DNA of 64,000 nt. It comes from Anaerolineae bacterium (GTDB lineage: Bacteria; Chloroflexota; Anaerolineae; Promineifilales; Promineifilaceae). Each line of letters opens with the position of its first letter. Positions within the stretch are counted from its first letter, which is position 1. The position numbers were made by a program, and so were the translations under genes. Positions 54,066 to 62,629 of the stretch are shown here, in pieces. The notes under the pieces were generated by a model that saw nothing but the letters and a program-made list of their open reading frames with translations, searched no databases and was not told the origin of the DNA. The stretch lies in contig JADLAX010000026.1 in the NCBI GenBank assembly GCA_020848035.1, forward strand, positions 62,001-126,000, read 5' to 3'.

Positions 54066-55237
54066 AGCGGTTGATGGGCTATACGGCCGTTGTCCTGGCC
54101 ACGCTGCTGGTGGTGCAAATTTTGTGGGAGTTCCGGCTGGTGGTGCTGCTGTTTTTGTTGTCTTTGTTTGTGGCGGCGGCGATACGGCCGTTTGTCAACC
54201 AGCTCACCCAATGGGGGCTGCCGCGCGTGGCGGCGCAGCTGCTGCTCTACGTGGTGGGCATTGGCTCGCTGCTGCTGCTGCTGGTGCTGCTGGCCGATAC
54301 CCTGTTTATGGAGCTAAACATCCTGGCCAACCGAATTGTGATCGAGTACGAGTCGGTTTACCGGGCGTGGCAGGAAGGCAGCGCGTGGCAGCAAACGGCC
54401 GCTTCCTGGCTCGATGCGTCGGTCCCGTTCCTGCGTGTGGAAGAAGCTGACCTGGAGCAGATGCTGCCCGCCGTGGTGCTGCTGACGCAAAATGTGGCAA
54501 CGGCCGTAGGCGGCGTGCTGCTGCTGTTGGTGCTCAGCATTTACTGGAGCGCCGATCAGTACCGCTTTGAGCGCCTGTGGCTGTCGCTGCTGCCGCCCCG
54601 TCGGCGAGCCACGGCCCGCGACAGCTGGCGCGACATTGAACATGCTGTAGGCAGCTACCTGCGCAGCCAGGGCGTGCAAAGCATCCTGGCCGTCACCTTT
54701 TTAGGCATGGGGGGGGCGCTGGCTAACCTGGATTTTACCCTGCTGCTGGCTCTGGTAGGCGGCCTGATGGCCTTCGTGCCGCTGTTTGGCGGCCTGCTTA
54801 CCAGCGCCGTGGCCCTGACGCTGGGCAGCCTGCAAAGCGTGCCGCTGGGCATTGGGGCGGGCAGCTACACCTTTGTGCTGTTTTTGGTGCTGGAATTTTT
54901 TGTCGAGCCCCGCCTGTGGCCCAAAGCGCAAGAACGGCGCAGCTTTTTGCTCACCATTCTGCTGGTGCTGCCGCTGCTGGAGGCGGTTGGCTTTTGGGGG
55001 CTGTTGGTGGCCCCACCGCTGGCGGCGGCGCTGGAGGTGATTATCGGGCAGGTGTACCAGTCGTACGTGCGGCAGAGGGGAACGGCCGTGCATCTCGATG
55101 ACCTGAATGATCGGTTCCAGGCAATGCTCATCAAGGTCAACGAGGCCGATTACGAAGAGCTGACCCCGGAATTGAAGAGCTTGAGCCAGCGGCTGGCCCA
55201 ATTGCTGGCGACCTCACGCGATCTGAAGATTTCCTAA
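54062..55237 (+). CDS. AI-2E family transporter, second copy
   Basis: A 391-residue relative of the preceding protein, with QSILAVTFLGMGGALANLDF and LEFFVEPRLWPKAQERRSF. The shared order of helices and the motif placement suggest an old duplication, because sequence similarity by eye is weak. The two may form a heteromeric transporter. It ends the four-gene unit. Confidence 0.8.
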   Translation: MKRLMGYTAVVLATLLVVQILWEFRLVVLLFLLSLFVAAAIRPFVNQLTQWGLPRVAAQLLLYVVGIGSLLLLLVLLADTLFMELNILANRIVIEYESVYRAWQEGSAWQQTAASWLDASVPFLRVEEADLEQMLPAVVLLTQNVATAVGGVLLLLVLSIYWSADQYRFERLWLSLLPPRRRATARDSWRDIEHAVGSYLRSQGVQSILAVTFLGMGGALANLDFTLLLALVGGLMAFVPLFGGLLTSAVALTLGSLQSVPLGIGAGSYTFVLFLVLEFFVEPRLWPKAQERRSFLLTILLVLPLLEAVGFWGLLVAPPLAAALEVIIGQVYQSYVRQRGTAVHLDDLNDRFQAMLIKVNEADYEELTPELKSLSQRLAQLLATSRDLKIS

Positions 55238-55297
55238 ACCATCGCCTTATACCCCCGGCTGTACCCGGATGGATCGCCGCGTTTCCCTCCACCACGC

Positions 55298-57106
55298 TTA
55301 TTGAGAAAAAATGATGGCGCTGTACGGGGCGATGGCGATTGGCGCCAGAATGCGGTTGTCTGGGTGGGCAACGGCCGTTACCCCTTCACTCACCTGCCCC
55401 TCAAACGACTCGTCATACCCGGCATGGTGGCTGTCGAAGCGCAGCTGCCACTCACCGGCGGCAGGGAAAGGCAGCGTGTAATCCACCAGCGTCTGGTTGG
55501 CAAAGTTGAGCACCACTACGACGCTGTCACCGGGGCCACCTTCGCTCCAGCGGTGGAACGCCAGCACCTTGTTTTGCTGGTCCACGTGGAAGATGTCCAG
55601 GAATTGGCCGGTTAACCCCCGGCTTACACCCGCCGTGTTGCGCCGCAGATGAATCAGGTCGCGGTACAGCTGCACAATGCCCTTCTGCTCCTCGGCGCGG
55701 TGCCAGTCCAGCGGATCCGTGTCATCAAACCACTTATCCTCCAAAAATTCCTGTCCCTGGAAGATCATGGGGATGCCCGGGGCGGTAAAAACAAGGGCGG
55801 CACCCAACGTGGAGCGCTTTTTGGAGAACCAGCTCAAGCCATTACCCGGCCAGATTTCCTCCGGCACGCGTGACTTGCCGTTGGCCACCTCGTCGTGGGA
55901 CTCGGTGTAGATGACCCGCTTGAAGGCGTCGTCGTTGTAGCGGAACTGCAAAGCGCCGCACACAGCATTAAGGTCACGGAAGGCGTCGTCGTTGGTGATG
56001 ACGGCCGTACGCACCGGATGCACAAAGTTGCTGTCCCACTGGCTGCCAAAGCCCGCGCCACCCGCGCCGGTCTCCTTTACCAGCCACTCGTTGCCTTTCA
56101 AATCCTCGGCAATGGTGATTTTGTTCGGTGAACGGGCCTGGATTTCCTCGTTGATCCATTGCATGAGGCTCCAGCCTTCGGGCAGCTCGTTGGCCGGGCT
56201 GTTGTCGCTGCCGTTGACGCTGCGAATGTAGGCCGTGGCATCCCAGCGCAGGCCGTCCACGTGGTACTCGTCCAGCCACATGAGGGCATTGTCACGTAGA
56301 TATTGGCGCACTTCGGGACGGCCGTAATCGGGTCGGGTATCCCCCCAGGGCGTGTCGGCGCGGTGGTCGTTGTAAAAGTAGATGCCGCCACCGCCGTTCT
56401 CGTGCCAGCCGTCAAACTGCCACAAATCGAGGTCGCTCGGTCCCAAATGGTTGTACACCACGTCCAAAATCACGGCGATGCCGTGCTCGTGGGCGGCTTT
56501 CACAAACGCCTTAAACGCCTGCGGCCCACCGTAATCGGTCTCGATGGCAAACGGCAGCGACGCGTTGTAGCCCCAGGAAATCCCCCCGGCAAACTCCATC
56601 GGCGGCATGATTTGCACGGCGTTGATGCCCAAATCACGCAGGTAGCTCAGCTTCTTCCGCGCCGATTGGAAGGTGCCCGGCGCGTCCCCAGCGGTATCGT
56701 TAAACGTACCGACGTGCATTTCGTAGATGATCAATTCATTCCAGGCAGCTATCTGGAATTGATCGCTGTCGCCCCAGTTAAAGTCCGGTTTGGGCACCAC
56801 GCTGTTGCCTACGGAGCTGGTGACCTGCCGGGCATACGGATCGATGCGGTGCAGCGTCTTGTCGCCGTGATGAATGGCATATTTGTATTCATCGCCCGGT
56901 TTGGCCTGGGGCACATCGGCCGCCCAGTAGCCGTTGGCTTCGGGTTGGAGGGGAACGGCCGTTTCCGACCACTCGTTAAAGGTGCCCATCAAATAAACCG
57001 CCTCGGCAAATGGGGCCCAGACGCGAAAGGTGACCCCCTTCGCGTGGGGCAGTGCGCCCATGCCCGGCTGAAGTTGGTTCTTTTTTGCTTTCCTCACAGT
57101 TGCCAT
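55298..57106 (-). CDS. GH13 alpha-amylase-family enzyme, branching-enzyme type
   Basis: A 602-residue enzyme. The N-terminal CBM48-type domain has VTFRVWAPFAEAVYLMG and FNEW. The barrel follows with VILDVVYNHLGP, DGLRWDATAY (nucleophile Asp near residue 290), IAEDLKG (acid/base Glu near 333) and ESHDE (near 405). The C-terminal beta domain ends normally. It is closest to 1,4-alpha-glucan branching enzymes and related GH13 members such as trehalohydrolases. Together with the downstream-strand neighbours (GT4, glucan-cleaving six-hairpin enzyme), it belongs to alpha-glucan or trehalose-like metabolism. Confidence 0.82.
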   Translation of the reverse strand: MATVRKAKKNQLQPGMGALPHAKGVTFRVWAPFAEAVYLMGTFNEWSETAVPLQPEANGYWAADVPQAKPGDEYKYAIHHGDKTLHRIDPYARQVTSSVGNSVVPKPDFNWGDSDQFQIAAWNELIIYEMHVGTFNDTAGDAPGTFQSARKKLSYLRDLGINAVQIMPPMEFAGGISWGYNASLPFAIETDYGGPQAFKAFVKAAHEHGIAVILDVVYNHLGPSDLDLWQFDGWHENGGGGIYFYNDHRADTPWGDTRPDYGRPEVRQYLRDNALMWLDEYHVDGLRWDATAYIRSVNGSDNSPANELPEGWSLMQWINEEIQARSPNKITIAEDLKGNEWLVKETGAGGAGFGSQWDSNFVHPVRTAVITNDDAFRDLNAVCGALQFRYNDDAFKRVIYTESHDEVANGKSRVPEEIWPGNGLSWFSKKRSTLGAALVFTAPGIPMIFQGQEFLEDKWFDDTDPLDWHRAEEQKGIVQLYRDLIHLRRNTAGVSRGLTGQFLDIFHVDQQNKVLAFHRWSEGGPGDSVVVVLNFANQTLVDYTLPFPAAGEWQLRFDSHHAGYDESFEGQVSEGVTAVAHPDNRILAPIAIAPYSAIIFSQ

Positions 57107-57163
57107 ACAAAAGATTCCTTGTGTTTATTAGAGCTGTTCCTGAATAAAGAGATGAAGAATTTA

Positions 57164-57233
57164 GGACACAGATTCACACAGATAAACGCAGATTTTTATT
57201 CTTATCTGTGAAAATCTGTGTTTATCTGTGTCC
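57164..57233. repeat. Intergenic CACAGAT-family inverted repeat
   Basis: GGACACAGATTCACACAGAT and the complementary ATCTGTG words close with GTGTCC. It has the same end points as 5604-5670 and 11220-11285. It lies between the GT4 stop and the GH13 start. Confidence 0.8.
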
Positions 57234-57274
57234 CATTTCTCCCTAAATATTGTTGAGGAACAACTCTATAGTGT

Positions 57275-58504
57275 TTATTCGGCGTTTGCTTCCAAAAGCT
57301 GTCGCCAATCCAGGCTAAAGATCGGTTTCTGGCTGTCGGTGGCGATGTGAAAGCCGGCTTTTTTGGCCACCATCGCCTCTTCGTACACACCAACCAACCG
57401 TCTGGCCAATGTTTGTAAATCAAATTCGTTCGCTCGGTGAACGGCCGCTTCGGCCATCTTGTGGCGCAGCGGCTCATCTGCCAGCAGTTCGTTCAGCGCG
57501 GATGTCAGCGCGGCGCTCTCGTTGGGTGCCAGCCGCCCCTCCATGCCATCACGCACGGCGTCGCGAGTGCCGGTGGCATCCACCGCCACCACCGGCAGCC
57601 CGGCAGCCATTGCTTCCAGCGTCACCAATCCCTGCGTCTCGGTAATCGAGGCAAAACAAAAAAGATCGGCCGCTTTTAGATAATTGGGCACGGCGTCAAA
57701 GGGCACCGTGCCGAGCAGGTTAACTCGTTCGGCGACCCCTAGCTGTTGGGCCAGCGCCTCCAGGCCAGCGCGCTCCTCACCTTCGCCCAGGATCACCAAC
57801 CGGACGTGCGGCTGATTTTGAATGATGGGGGCTACGGCCGTAATCAACGTTTCCCAATTTTTCTCTTTGGCCAGGCGGCCCAGCGAAATGAGCACGGTTT
57901 CATCGTCCGCCCAGCCGTGGCGCTGGCGAATGTCGCCCGCCTCGGCCTGCTGGTAATGGGCCACGTCAATGCCCGTCGGCACCACCGAAATGCCTTCGGT
58001 GACGCCATATGTCTCTAACAAAATCTGCTTAATGCTCTCGCTGGGCACCACGACGTGCTGGCACTGGCTCATGTAATCGCCAATCCAGCGCTCGATCACC
58101 TGCTTGGCCAGCCCTTGCGGCAGGGCAAAGGCGTAATGGCTGTATTCGCTGTAGCGCGTGTGGTGGGTGAAGACGAGCGGAATGCCAAAATTGTCGGCTT
58201 TGCGGGCGGCCACCTGGCCCAGCAGCGCAGGATGATGCGCATGAATTACGTCCAGCTTCAGCGACGGCAGCAGCGTGTCGACAAAGTTGGAAACCGGTAT
58301 CGTAAGCGGATATTCCTGCAGCGGCAGCTGCAAGGCCGGGTAACGAAAAACAAACGGCTCGTGGTCTTCATACTCGCGGTTGGCCTGGGCAAAAACAAAC
58401 ACGTTGTGCCCCAGGCCCGTCAGTGCCCGCCGAAAGCTGCTGACCGAGCGCACCACGCCGCTGGTAACCGGGTGGTAGGTATTGGTGAAATGGGCTATGT
58501 GCAT
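57275..58504 (-). CDS. GT4 glycosyltransferase
   Basis: A 409-residue GT-B enzyme. The N-terminal domain has FTNTYHPVTSGVVRSV and DVIHAHHPALLGQVAARK; the C-terminal domain has LISLGRLAKEKNWE and ASITETQGLVTLEAMAAGLPVV, which includes the donor-binding Glu-x7-Glu. Members use nucleotide sugars to make glycolipids or compatible-solute glycosides. The context of alpha-glucan enzymes gives a hint, but lipid glycosylation is equally possible. Confidence 0.85.
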   Translation of the reverse strand: MHIAHFTNTYHPVTSGVVRSVSSFRRALTGLGHNVFVFAQANREYEDHEPFVFRYPALQLPLQEYPLTIPVSNFVDTLLPSLKLDVIHAHHPALLGQVAARKADNFGIPLVFTHHTRYSEYSHYAFALPQGLAKQVIERWIGDYMSQCQHVVVPSESIKQILLETYGVTEGISVVPTGIDVAHYQQAEAGDIRQRHGWADDETVLISLGRLAKEKNWETLITAVAPIIQNQPHVRLVILGEGEERAGLEALAQQLGVAERVNLLGTVPFDAVPNYLKAADLFCFASITETQGLVTLEAMAAGLPVVAVDATGTRDAVRDGMEGRLAPNESAALTSALNELLADEPLRHKMAEAAVHRANEFDLQTLARRLVGVYEEAMVAKKAGFHIATDSQKPIFSLDWRQLLEANAE

Positions 58505-58567
58505 CAGTTATTCCTTACGTTCGGATTTGGGCGAGATAAGCGGTGTAGACGAAGGTACCCACCTGAA

Positions 58568-59950
58568 TTATCCCTTGTTTTTAAAGATAAACATCCCTGC
58601 TTTGCAAATAGAAAAGGCATAGATGACCATGCTGGCGTTCCAGGTGAGCGGCGCTTCGGAGGTGTAGAGGAAGGTGGAGAGGTAACGGCCGTCTTTCCCA
58701 TACACCTCATGCACCACGCCGTCCCGCACAATCGCTTTGCTCATGCGCCGCAGCAGCTCTTCGGCTTCCGCCTGGCGACCCATACGCGCCAGGGCAATGG
58801 TGTGCCAGCCGCCCAGCCACAGCCAGGCCGCACTGGTGTGGTAATGCGGAATACGCGCCAGGTGATTTTCCACGGCCACATCACGCCGCCGGTAGCCATA
58901 GCTCACCACCTGCGTCGGCACCGGGTCGGCCATGCCGATGCGTGCCATGGCGTCCAAAATGGCGTGCGACTGGGCCTCGGTAGCCAGCCCCCAGGTTACC
59001 GCCAGGGTGTTGCCGCTGCTGCTCAAATTGTGGTAACGCTCGCTGGTGATGAAGTAACCTTGCTCTTCCCGCCAAAAATGGGCCTGAATGTCATCGTGCA
59101 GCCGGGCGGCTTTGTCTTGCCAGAACTGCCGGGTCGCTTCGTCGGCAAAGTGCTGCGCCGCCTCGGCCAGCCCGGCAACCGCTTTCCAGTAGAGCACGTT
59201 GGTATACAAAATGCGCCCGGTACGGCCGATGCTGTCGGCCCAATCGGTGTAAGCGCCCTGGTGCAGCAGCCCGTCGTCGCCCCGGGCGTGCGCCTCCAGC
59301 CAGGTGATCGCCCGGCACAGGCCGTCCCAGTGGGTCTGGATGAAGGCGTAATCGCCGGTTTGCTGGGCGTAGTGCAGGGCGGCAATCACCAGCAGGCTGT
59401 TGCCATCCAGCGAAATGGTCTTGTGCGCCGTCAGGTAGCGGGGGCGCAGCGGCTTGTGAATGGGCTGCTCGCGCCTGAGCAGCGAATGCAGGTAGCGTTC
59501 CACCACGTGGGTGGAGTGCAGCTTGACGGGAAACTGCCCCGAAGCGCGCTGGTAGAGCAAAAATGCTTCCAGGCAGTCGCGCACCACCTGGACCTGGCCC
59601 AAAGCCATCAGGCCAAAGGTGGCAAAACCAAAGTCACGCGCCCACGGTTCGCGAAAGTTGCGTACCCCGGCACACAACACCAGCTTTTCCTGGCCGTTCA
59701 GCAACGGCCGTGGCTCGATGCAATGTTTGACGTTGGCCACAGCAATTTTCAGGGCGTGGAGTTCAATTTCGGCGTCGCTGCCCGACTCCAGGATGGCATG
59801 TTCCCAGGCCAGGCGCGGCTGGCGCAGCAGGTGCTCCCCGGCGCGCAGCAGGGAGAGAAAACCACGCCCTACGGCCAGGGCCAGGCCCAGCAAATAATGT
59901 CTATCTTCTTGGGGGGATTGTTGTTCAGACGGTGTTGGTTTATCGGTCAT
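58568..59950 (-). CDS. Six-hairpin glucosidase (glycogen-debranching-like)
   Basis: A 460-residue protein of the (alpha/alpha)6-barrel type. FREPWARDFGFATFGLMAL is the start of the barrel with the catalytic-type Asp pair. TISLDGNSLLVIAALHYAQ, YTDWADS, and LGGWHTIALARMGRQAEAE follow. The set resembles amylo-alpha-1,6-glucosidase or neutral-glycoside hydrolases. No signal peptide is present, so it acts in the cytoplasm. It is next to GT4 and GH13 on the same strand, consistent with a sugar-polymer unit. Confidence 0.75.
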   Translation of the reverse strand: MTDKPTPSEQQSPQEDRHYLLGLALAVGRGFLSLLRAGEHLLRQPRLAWEHAILESGSDAEIELHALKIAVANVKHCIEPRPLLNGQEKLVLCAGVRNFREPWARDFGFATFGLMALGQVQVVRDCLEAFLLYQRASGQFPVKLHSTHVVERYLHSLLRREQPIHKPLRPRYLTAHKTISLDGNSLLVIAALHYAQQTGDYAFIQTHWDGLCRAITWLEAHARGDDGLLHQGAYTDWADSIGRTGRILYTNVLYWKAVAGLAEAAQHFADEATRQFWQDKAARLHDDIQAHFWREEQGYFITSERYHNLSSSGNTLAVTWGLATEAQSHAILDAMARIGMADPVPTQVVSYGYRRRDVAVENHLARIPHYHTSAAWLWLGGWHTIALARMGRQAEAEELLRRMSKAIVRDGVVHEVYGKDGRYLSTFLYTSEAPLTWNASMVIYAFSICKAGMFIFKNKG

Positions 59951-60012
59951 GTTGGTTCTGTGATGTTGGTTGTTGAGCGATGTTGCTGATTACTTCTAAG
60001 CTTTAAGTATTG

Positions 60013-60090
60013 GCGTGAAACGTGACCGGAGTGGCATCACGTTTCACGCTTCACGTTTCAGGCCAGACCCCACGAAATCCTGAAGACCCA
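60013..60090. repeat. GTGAAACGTGA hairpin with conserved tail
   Basis: GCGTGAAACGTGACCGGAG and ATCACGTTTCACGC form the hairpin. A 28-base tail (CCAGACCCCACGAAAT, one variable base, CTGAAGACCCA) matches the tail at 8484-8511 with one change. It ends 3 bases before the SDR stop codon. Confidence 0.75.
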
Positions 60091-60093
60091 ACA

Positions 60094-60885
60094 TTATCCC
60101 TGCAGCAGCGATTGGGCACCATCAATCCACACCTCGGTGCCGGTGATGTGGCGGGAGGCGTCTGAGGCTAAAAAGGCGACCAGTTGGGCTACTTCTTCGG
60201 CCGTGCCGGGCTCGCCATCGGTGAGCGGGACGGTGCCTTCGGGAAATTCTACCGGCTCACGCGCGGCTTCAATCGCCTGCTTGTCTGTGTTTTCATCAAT
60301 GTTGGTTTTAATTGCGCCAGGGCAAATGACGTTAACCCGGATGCGGTGTTTGGCCAGCTCCAGGGCCAGCATTTTAGCCAGGGCCACCTGCCCCGCCTTG
60401 GTCGTGGCGTAGGCTGATGCCCCCGAGTTGCTAAACATGCGCGTGCCGTTTACGGAGGAGGTGATGATGACGGAGCCACCCTGCTTTTTGAGATGGGGCA
60501 CGGCCGTTTTCACCGTAAAAAAGGTGCCGTTTAAGTTAACGCGCACCGTCTTTTCCCATTCTTCCGGCTCCAGCTTCTCGATGGGTGCCCAGACGCCATT
60601 GATCCCGGCATTGGCAAAAACGATGTCCAGCCGATCAAATTTAGCGATGGTTTGAGCAACGGCCGTTTCCATCGCTTCGTAGTCAGAAATATCGGCCTCG
60701 ACGATGAGCGTGTTAGGGTCACCGTTTTGGGGGATGGCAGCGGCCGTTTCTTCCAGTTCAGACCGGGTGCGGCCCAACAGGGCCACCTTCGCGCCTTGCT
60801 CGGCCAGCAGCTGGGCCGCCGCCTGGCCAATGCCGGAGCCAGCCCCGGTGATGAGGGCGACTTTGCCGTTAAATATCTCGTTCAT
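60094..60885 (-). CDS. Short-chain dehydrogenase/reductase
   Basis: A 263-residue classical SDR. Cofactor loop GAGSGIGQ (15-22), NAG in FANAGING, Ser in ITSSVNG and the Tyr-x3-Lys pair in AYATTKAG are complete. The C-terminal ITGTEVWIDGAQSL closes the fold. The Arg in LLGRTRSELEE suggests NADP use. The substrate is unknown; sugar or acyl alcohols are typical. It is the upstream member of the leftward 55-61 kb gene set, with separate spacing from the glucosidase. Confidence 0.88.
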   Translation of the reverse strand: MNEIFNGKVALITGAGSGIGQAAAQLLAEQGAKVALLGRTRSELEETAAAIPQNGDPNTLIVEADISDYEAMETAVAQTIAKFDRLDIVFANAGINGVWAPIEKLEPEEWEKTVRVNLNGTFFTVKTAVPHLKKQGGSVIITSSVNGTRMFSNSGASAYATTKAGQVALAKMLALELAKHRIRVNVICPGAIKTNIDENTDKQAIEAAREPVEFPEGTVPLTDGEPGTAEEVAQLVAFLASDASRHITGTEVWIDGAQSLLQG

Positions 60886-60913
60886 ACGCCATAAATTTCC
60901 TTAAAAAAGAGCG

Positions 60914-60944
60914 TCCACAGATGGCACAGATTACACAGATTTTT
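60914..60944. repeat. Half element of the CACAGAT family
   Basis: CCACAGATGGCACAGATTAC and ACACAGATTTTT repeat the left-arm words seen in complete copies, but no right arm follows. It is in the divergent gap between the SDR and the lipoprotein gene, which also holds an AACGGCCGTT at 60988. Confidence 0.55.
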
Positions 60945-61098
60945 GTGGCTCCTGCGCTGTCTATTCTGGCGTAAATTTACTGGAGGGAACGGCCGTTTTC
61001 AATGTATCCAGGTATAGAAGCCTGGCACGTTTTCTCCAGTGGTAAACCCGTTCCGCCCGCGCTAAAATGCAGGCACATCCAGGCAGCGGAGGGGACAA

Positions 61099-62622
61099 AT
61101 GAAAGCACTGATTGTCTACGCGAAGTTATTGATGATTGTGGGGCTGGGAACGGCCGTACTCGCCGCCTGCCAAACCAGCGAACCCACGCCTTTGGTCGCT
61201 GCTCCCACAGCTACCACCCAACCCAGCCACACCCCCACCCCAACGATTGCCGTGACGGAAACGGCCGCGGGCACGGCAACACAAGCACGGCAAGTGACAG
61301 CCACACCGACTGCACAACCCTCACGCACCCCAGGGCCAACGCCGACACACACGCCAGTTCCAATGATGATAGAGGGAATTTCTGGATGGTCTTTGAGCAA
61401 TTCGGGTCAGTTATTTCTGATTCTGGATGGCAAGCTGCTAATCGAGAACCCGCCAGCTTCAGCCAATTTTCAGGAAATCGATCATTTTGTGAGCTTTGCG
61501 GAATGGTCCCCCGACGGCAACAAGATCATCTACAGCGTGCAACAATATCAAGATAGGATACAAGACTTCAAACTTTTTAATCTTAATACAAATGAAGCTG
61601 TCTCAATGAGCAATCTGGTAGAGAACTTTCCTGTACCACCATACTTTCCCCGTTTTCGGTTTATGGCCTGGAAACCCGATAGCTCAGGCTTCATTTTCCT
61701 GACTGTTGACGATGAATTTGCACGGGAGGGCAGGCTTTATCTAGCTGACCTTCAATCAAACGATTTTACTTATTTGATAGACGCATATGATGTCTACCTC
61801 ATTAATATCCGCAAAACTTTGCCAGATGGATTCTTTAGTTTTTCTCACTGCGGTGCTCCTTGTGAAGTCGTAAGTAAGTTTGACTACGAGGGGAACTTCC
61901 TTTGGAGAATACCATTTACCACAATGGGGCGTGTTGTTTTCGCTGATGATGCGCAGAGTGTCCTCAATTATGGGTGCGCAGACGGCTGTCCTCATGAAGA
62001 CCCAGTCAATAAAAGCATCCAACAGTTTGATGCAAACACAGGTGAGGTGAGAACAGTTTGGCAAATCGGTGAAGATGAAGATTTTAGCGGCATGGAATTT
62101 CCCGAACTGTCGCCCGATGAAAAGTACCTCGGCTTCTACCTGGAAAATGACAATTTCTTCACCAATCTACAGATCATTGATTTCAACGGCCGTTCCTACG
62201 GCCAGCGTCCCAACAGCATCCTCGTGGATTGGCGGCCTGGCGGTGGGCCTGTGGTGCAGGAAAGCATGGCCGACGGGCAAACCCAGCTCGTCTACTGGCC
62301 ACTGGATGGCTCAGAAGCGCAGGTATTTGTGAATCCCGGTTCGTTTGAGTTTGGCAGTGGGAAATGGAGTGGGGACGGCCGTTTTTTCATCTACAGCACC
62401 GTGGACGAGGCTACCAACCAGAGCCACCTCTACCTCTGGCAGCCGGGAAACGGTGCGCCGGTGTTGCTGCAAACGGCCGTCGGCACCAACGGCTTTCGTA
62501 ACTTTGCCTGGATGCCCGATGCAACGGCCGTTTATTTCAATTTGGGGCGAACGGAACTGTGGAAATTTGCGGCAGAAACTGAAACACTGACCCTCATCGC
62601 CAGTTCAGTTCAAAACGAATGA
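61099..62622 (+). CDS. Lipoprotein with beta-propeller-like (TolB/PD40) repeats
   Basis: The 507-residue precursor has a signal peptide ending in the lipobox VLAAC (Cys24); the palindrome ACGGCCGT encodes the TAV directly before it. A Thr/Pro-rich linker to about residue 90 is followed by repeats of the WSPDGNKIIYS, WKPDSSGFIFL, LSPDEKYLGFYL, WSGDGRFFIYS and WMPDATAVYF kind, typical of WD40-like PD40 blades. It is likely a surface-anchored propeller that binds a partner. Between about 61530 and 62080 the DNA is much more AT-rich than at both ends, and the palindrome is missing, which suggests a recombinant middle. Confidence 0.78.
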   Translation: MKALIVYAKLLMIVGLGTAVLAACQTSEPTPLVAAPTATTQPSHTPTPTIAVTETAAGTATQARQVTATPTAQPSRTPGPTPTHTPVPMMIEGISGWSLSNSGQLFLILDGKLLIENPPASANFQEIDHFVSFAEWSPDGNKIIYSVQQYQDRIQDFKLFNLNTNEAVSMSNLVENFPVPPYFPRFRFMAWKPDSSGFIFLTVDDEFAREGRLYLADLQSNDFTYLIDAYDVYLINIRKTLPDGFFSFSHCGAPCEVVSKFDYEGNFLWRIPFTTMGRVVFADDAQSVLNYGCADGCPHEDPVNKSIQQFDANTGEVRTVWQIGEDEDFSGMEFPELSPDEKYLGFYLENDNFFTNLQIIDFNGRSYGQRPNSILVDWRPGGGPVVQESMADGQTQLVYWPLDGSEAQVFVNPGSFEFGSGKWSGDGRFFIYSTVDEATNQSHLYLWQPGNGAPVLLQTAVGTNGFRNFAWMPDATAVYFNLGRTELWKFAAETETLTLIASSVQNE

Positions 62623-62629
62623 GCAGAGG

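Noticed and set aside
58055..59989. A 644-codon open frame on the plus strand, opposite the GT4 and glucosidase genes
   Set aside because: It runs antisense through two well-recognised enzymes, has no family-like motifs, and its openness follows from the GC-rich codon use of the other strand.
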